Below are positions 63,100 through 64,000 of a stretch of DNA of 64,000 bases, in pieces. The first letter of the stretch is position 1. Every line of letters starts with the position of its first letter. The stretch comes from Parvimonas parva (lineage in GTDB: Bacteria; Bacillota; Clostridia; Tissierellales; Peptoniphilaceae), in the NCBI RefSeq assembly GCF_016552165.1, contig NZ_JACVDA010000010.1, forward strand, positions 1 to 64,000. Reading direction: 5' to 3'. A program made the position numbers and the translations under genes. The notes beneath the pieces were generated by a model. That model had not been told where the DNA came from and made no database searches. It saw nothing but the letters and a program-made list of their open reading frames with translations.

Positions 63100-64000
63100 T
63101 TATTTAACTTCTTTTAAGTCCGTTACTCTTTGTAAATTTCCTTTTATTGAATCGCTATCCATCAATGTTCTAAAGATTTTTTCGCTATCAATATTTATAA
63201 CTTTTCTAACAACTTCTTTATCTTTGTTTCTATAATTACGATTTTCACTTCTATTTATTATAAAAGTTTTTTCTCCGTCTTTATCCTTGTACTTAACTAC
63301 AAATTCAATACTTTCAGATCTACCTGCTATAACAACTTTTTTTGCTCCGTTTATGTTAATATCTGTTGTTAAAGTTCTTAAATCCAATTCAACGAAGTCT
63401 TTAACTTTTTTTACATCTACATTTACATTTGTTCTGTTATCCTCTCTATAAATTGAATTATTTCCTTCAATAGTCAATTTTTCGATTTCATCAGCAATAT
63501 AATTTAATTTCTTTATTGTTGTATTTGGAATTTCAATTTTTTCATAATTTACATCTTTTATTGTAAATTCTTCAAATCTATTAAGTGAATTTTCAAATTC
63601 TCTTGTATTAAATAAATGTCTATCGTATGCACTAAAAGTCAATTCGTTTTTAAGCAAAGTTTTATCAACATCATCTTTACTATAATTAAAAGTTCTCATA
63701 AGTTCAATAGGATTTTTAACTTCTAAAACTATTTTAGTTTTATCTTCATTAACATACTCTCTATCCAAGAAATAACTAATTCTATTGTAGATTACTGCAT
63801 TTTCAACTTCTCTTTTAACTATATCAAATCTATCTCTTTCTTCAAATGGCATTCGTCTTGTTATAATATCAACTTTATTTTCATTTTTTTCGTCAATTTT
63901 TGCCTCATTATCAAAATATTTATCCTTATAAGTAACGGTTATACGATTAAAGTTATCCTCACTTTTTTTGATTTCAACTTTATGGCCTCTATATTTACTA
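63100..64000 (-). CDS. Unknown protein, cut by the window edge
   Basis: The frame is open from the window edge (64000) to the TAA at 63100, giving at least 300 residues; an internal ATG at 63852 is not the real start because the frame continues upstream in the same style. The sequence is charged (Asp, Glu, Lys, Asn, Arg-rich), lacks cysteines and membrane segments, and looks beta-rich with repeated V-x-V-x patterns (NVNVDVKKVKDFVELDLRT). I recognise no family. A surface or envelope protein is possible. Confidence 0.7.
   Translation of the reverse strand, partial: SKYRGHKVEIKKSEDNFNRITVTYKDKYFDNEAKIDEKNENKVDIITRRMPFEERDRFDIVKREVENAVIYNRISYFLDREYVNEDKTKIVLEVKNPIELMRTFNYSKDDVDKTLLKNELTFSAYDRHLFNTREFENSLNRFEEFTIKDVNYEKIEIPNTTIKKLNYIADEIEKLTIEGNNSIYREDNRTNVNVDVKKVKDFVELDLRTLTTDININGAKKVVIAGRSESIEFVVKYKDKDGEKTFIINRSENRNYRNKDKEVVRKVINIDSEKIFRTLMDSDSIKGNLQRVTDLKEVK

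Noticed and set aside
62440-64000. Prophage or mobile element at the right end.
   Set aside because: No integrase, transposase, inverted repeat or tRNA attachment site is visible; the unknown edge gene alone is not enough.

Overview
The window is a strongly AT-rich bacterial chromosome segment. It looks like a low-GC Gram-positive anaerobe of the Tissierellia/Peptoniphilaceae type, and a Parvimonas-like species fits best. This rests on the betaine-reductase (Grd) selenoenzyme, the SUF-only Fe-S system, a YSIRK-like signal peptide, clostridial protein families (DUF1576, double-cubane protein) and frequent TTG/GTG starts. The species is an inference. Most genes are on the minus strand and start codons are backed by GGAGG-type ribosome binding sites.

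Layout. 1-420 holds the 5' end of a 16S rRNA gene and its two tandem promoters. 421-5100 carries ispE-murI, a promoter-driven structured small RNA, a double-cubane protein with its activase, and a decayed lipoprotein gene. 5100-11640 is a ddl-murF-peptidase-peptidase operon. 11800-14560 is prfA with a C39 peptidase and a YwaF-like membrane protein. 14750-15460 encodes a secreted GA-module-like protein. 15840-21030 is a betaine utilisation locus: BCCT transporter, GrdI-like and GrdH-like reductase subunits (the latter a selenoprotein read through UGA), and a divergent TetR regulator. 21080-30680 has a lipoprotein, a diacylglycerol glucosyltransferase, rpoC-rpoB on their own promoter, and a DUF1294 protein. 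30710-35570 is sufCBDSU. 35670-41840 has DUF1576 and hypothetical membrane proteins, a wrecked staphopain-like protease gene and two methyltransferases. 41950-49910 has rny and a greA-lysS-lipoprotein-aminotransferase-galU-capD operon. 50030-52350 is a symporter plus a variant metallophosphoesterase.

The most interesting region is 52450-62440. A minus-strand operon encodes an AhpD-like protein, a radical-SAM ArsS-family protein whose UGA is read as selenocysteine, a TVP38/TMEM64 protein, a kinase-fold protein with a degenerate catalytic loop, a YdjY lipoprotein and a small membrane protein. A divergent plus-strand operon encodes two glycosyltransferases of the families named for arsenosugar biosynthesis and a second TVP38 protein. 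Next to these lie a double [4Fe-4S]/CCG protein, two tandem rhodaneses and a 3-hydroxyisobutyrate-dehydrogenase-like enzyme. No arsenic methyltransferase ArsM is present. The gene set partly recalls E. coli ydjXYZ-ynjA...ynjE. I read it as a selenium-dependent anaerobic pathway for an unknown small molecule.

The right end holds a second candidate small RNA with CU-rich motifs, a Fur-box-like sequence upstream of it, and an unidentified gene cut by the window edge.
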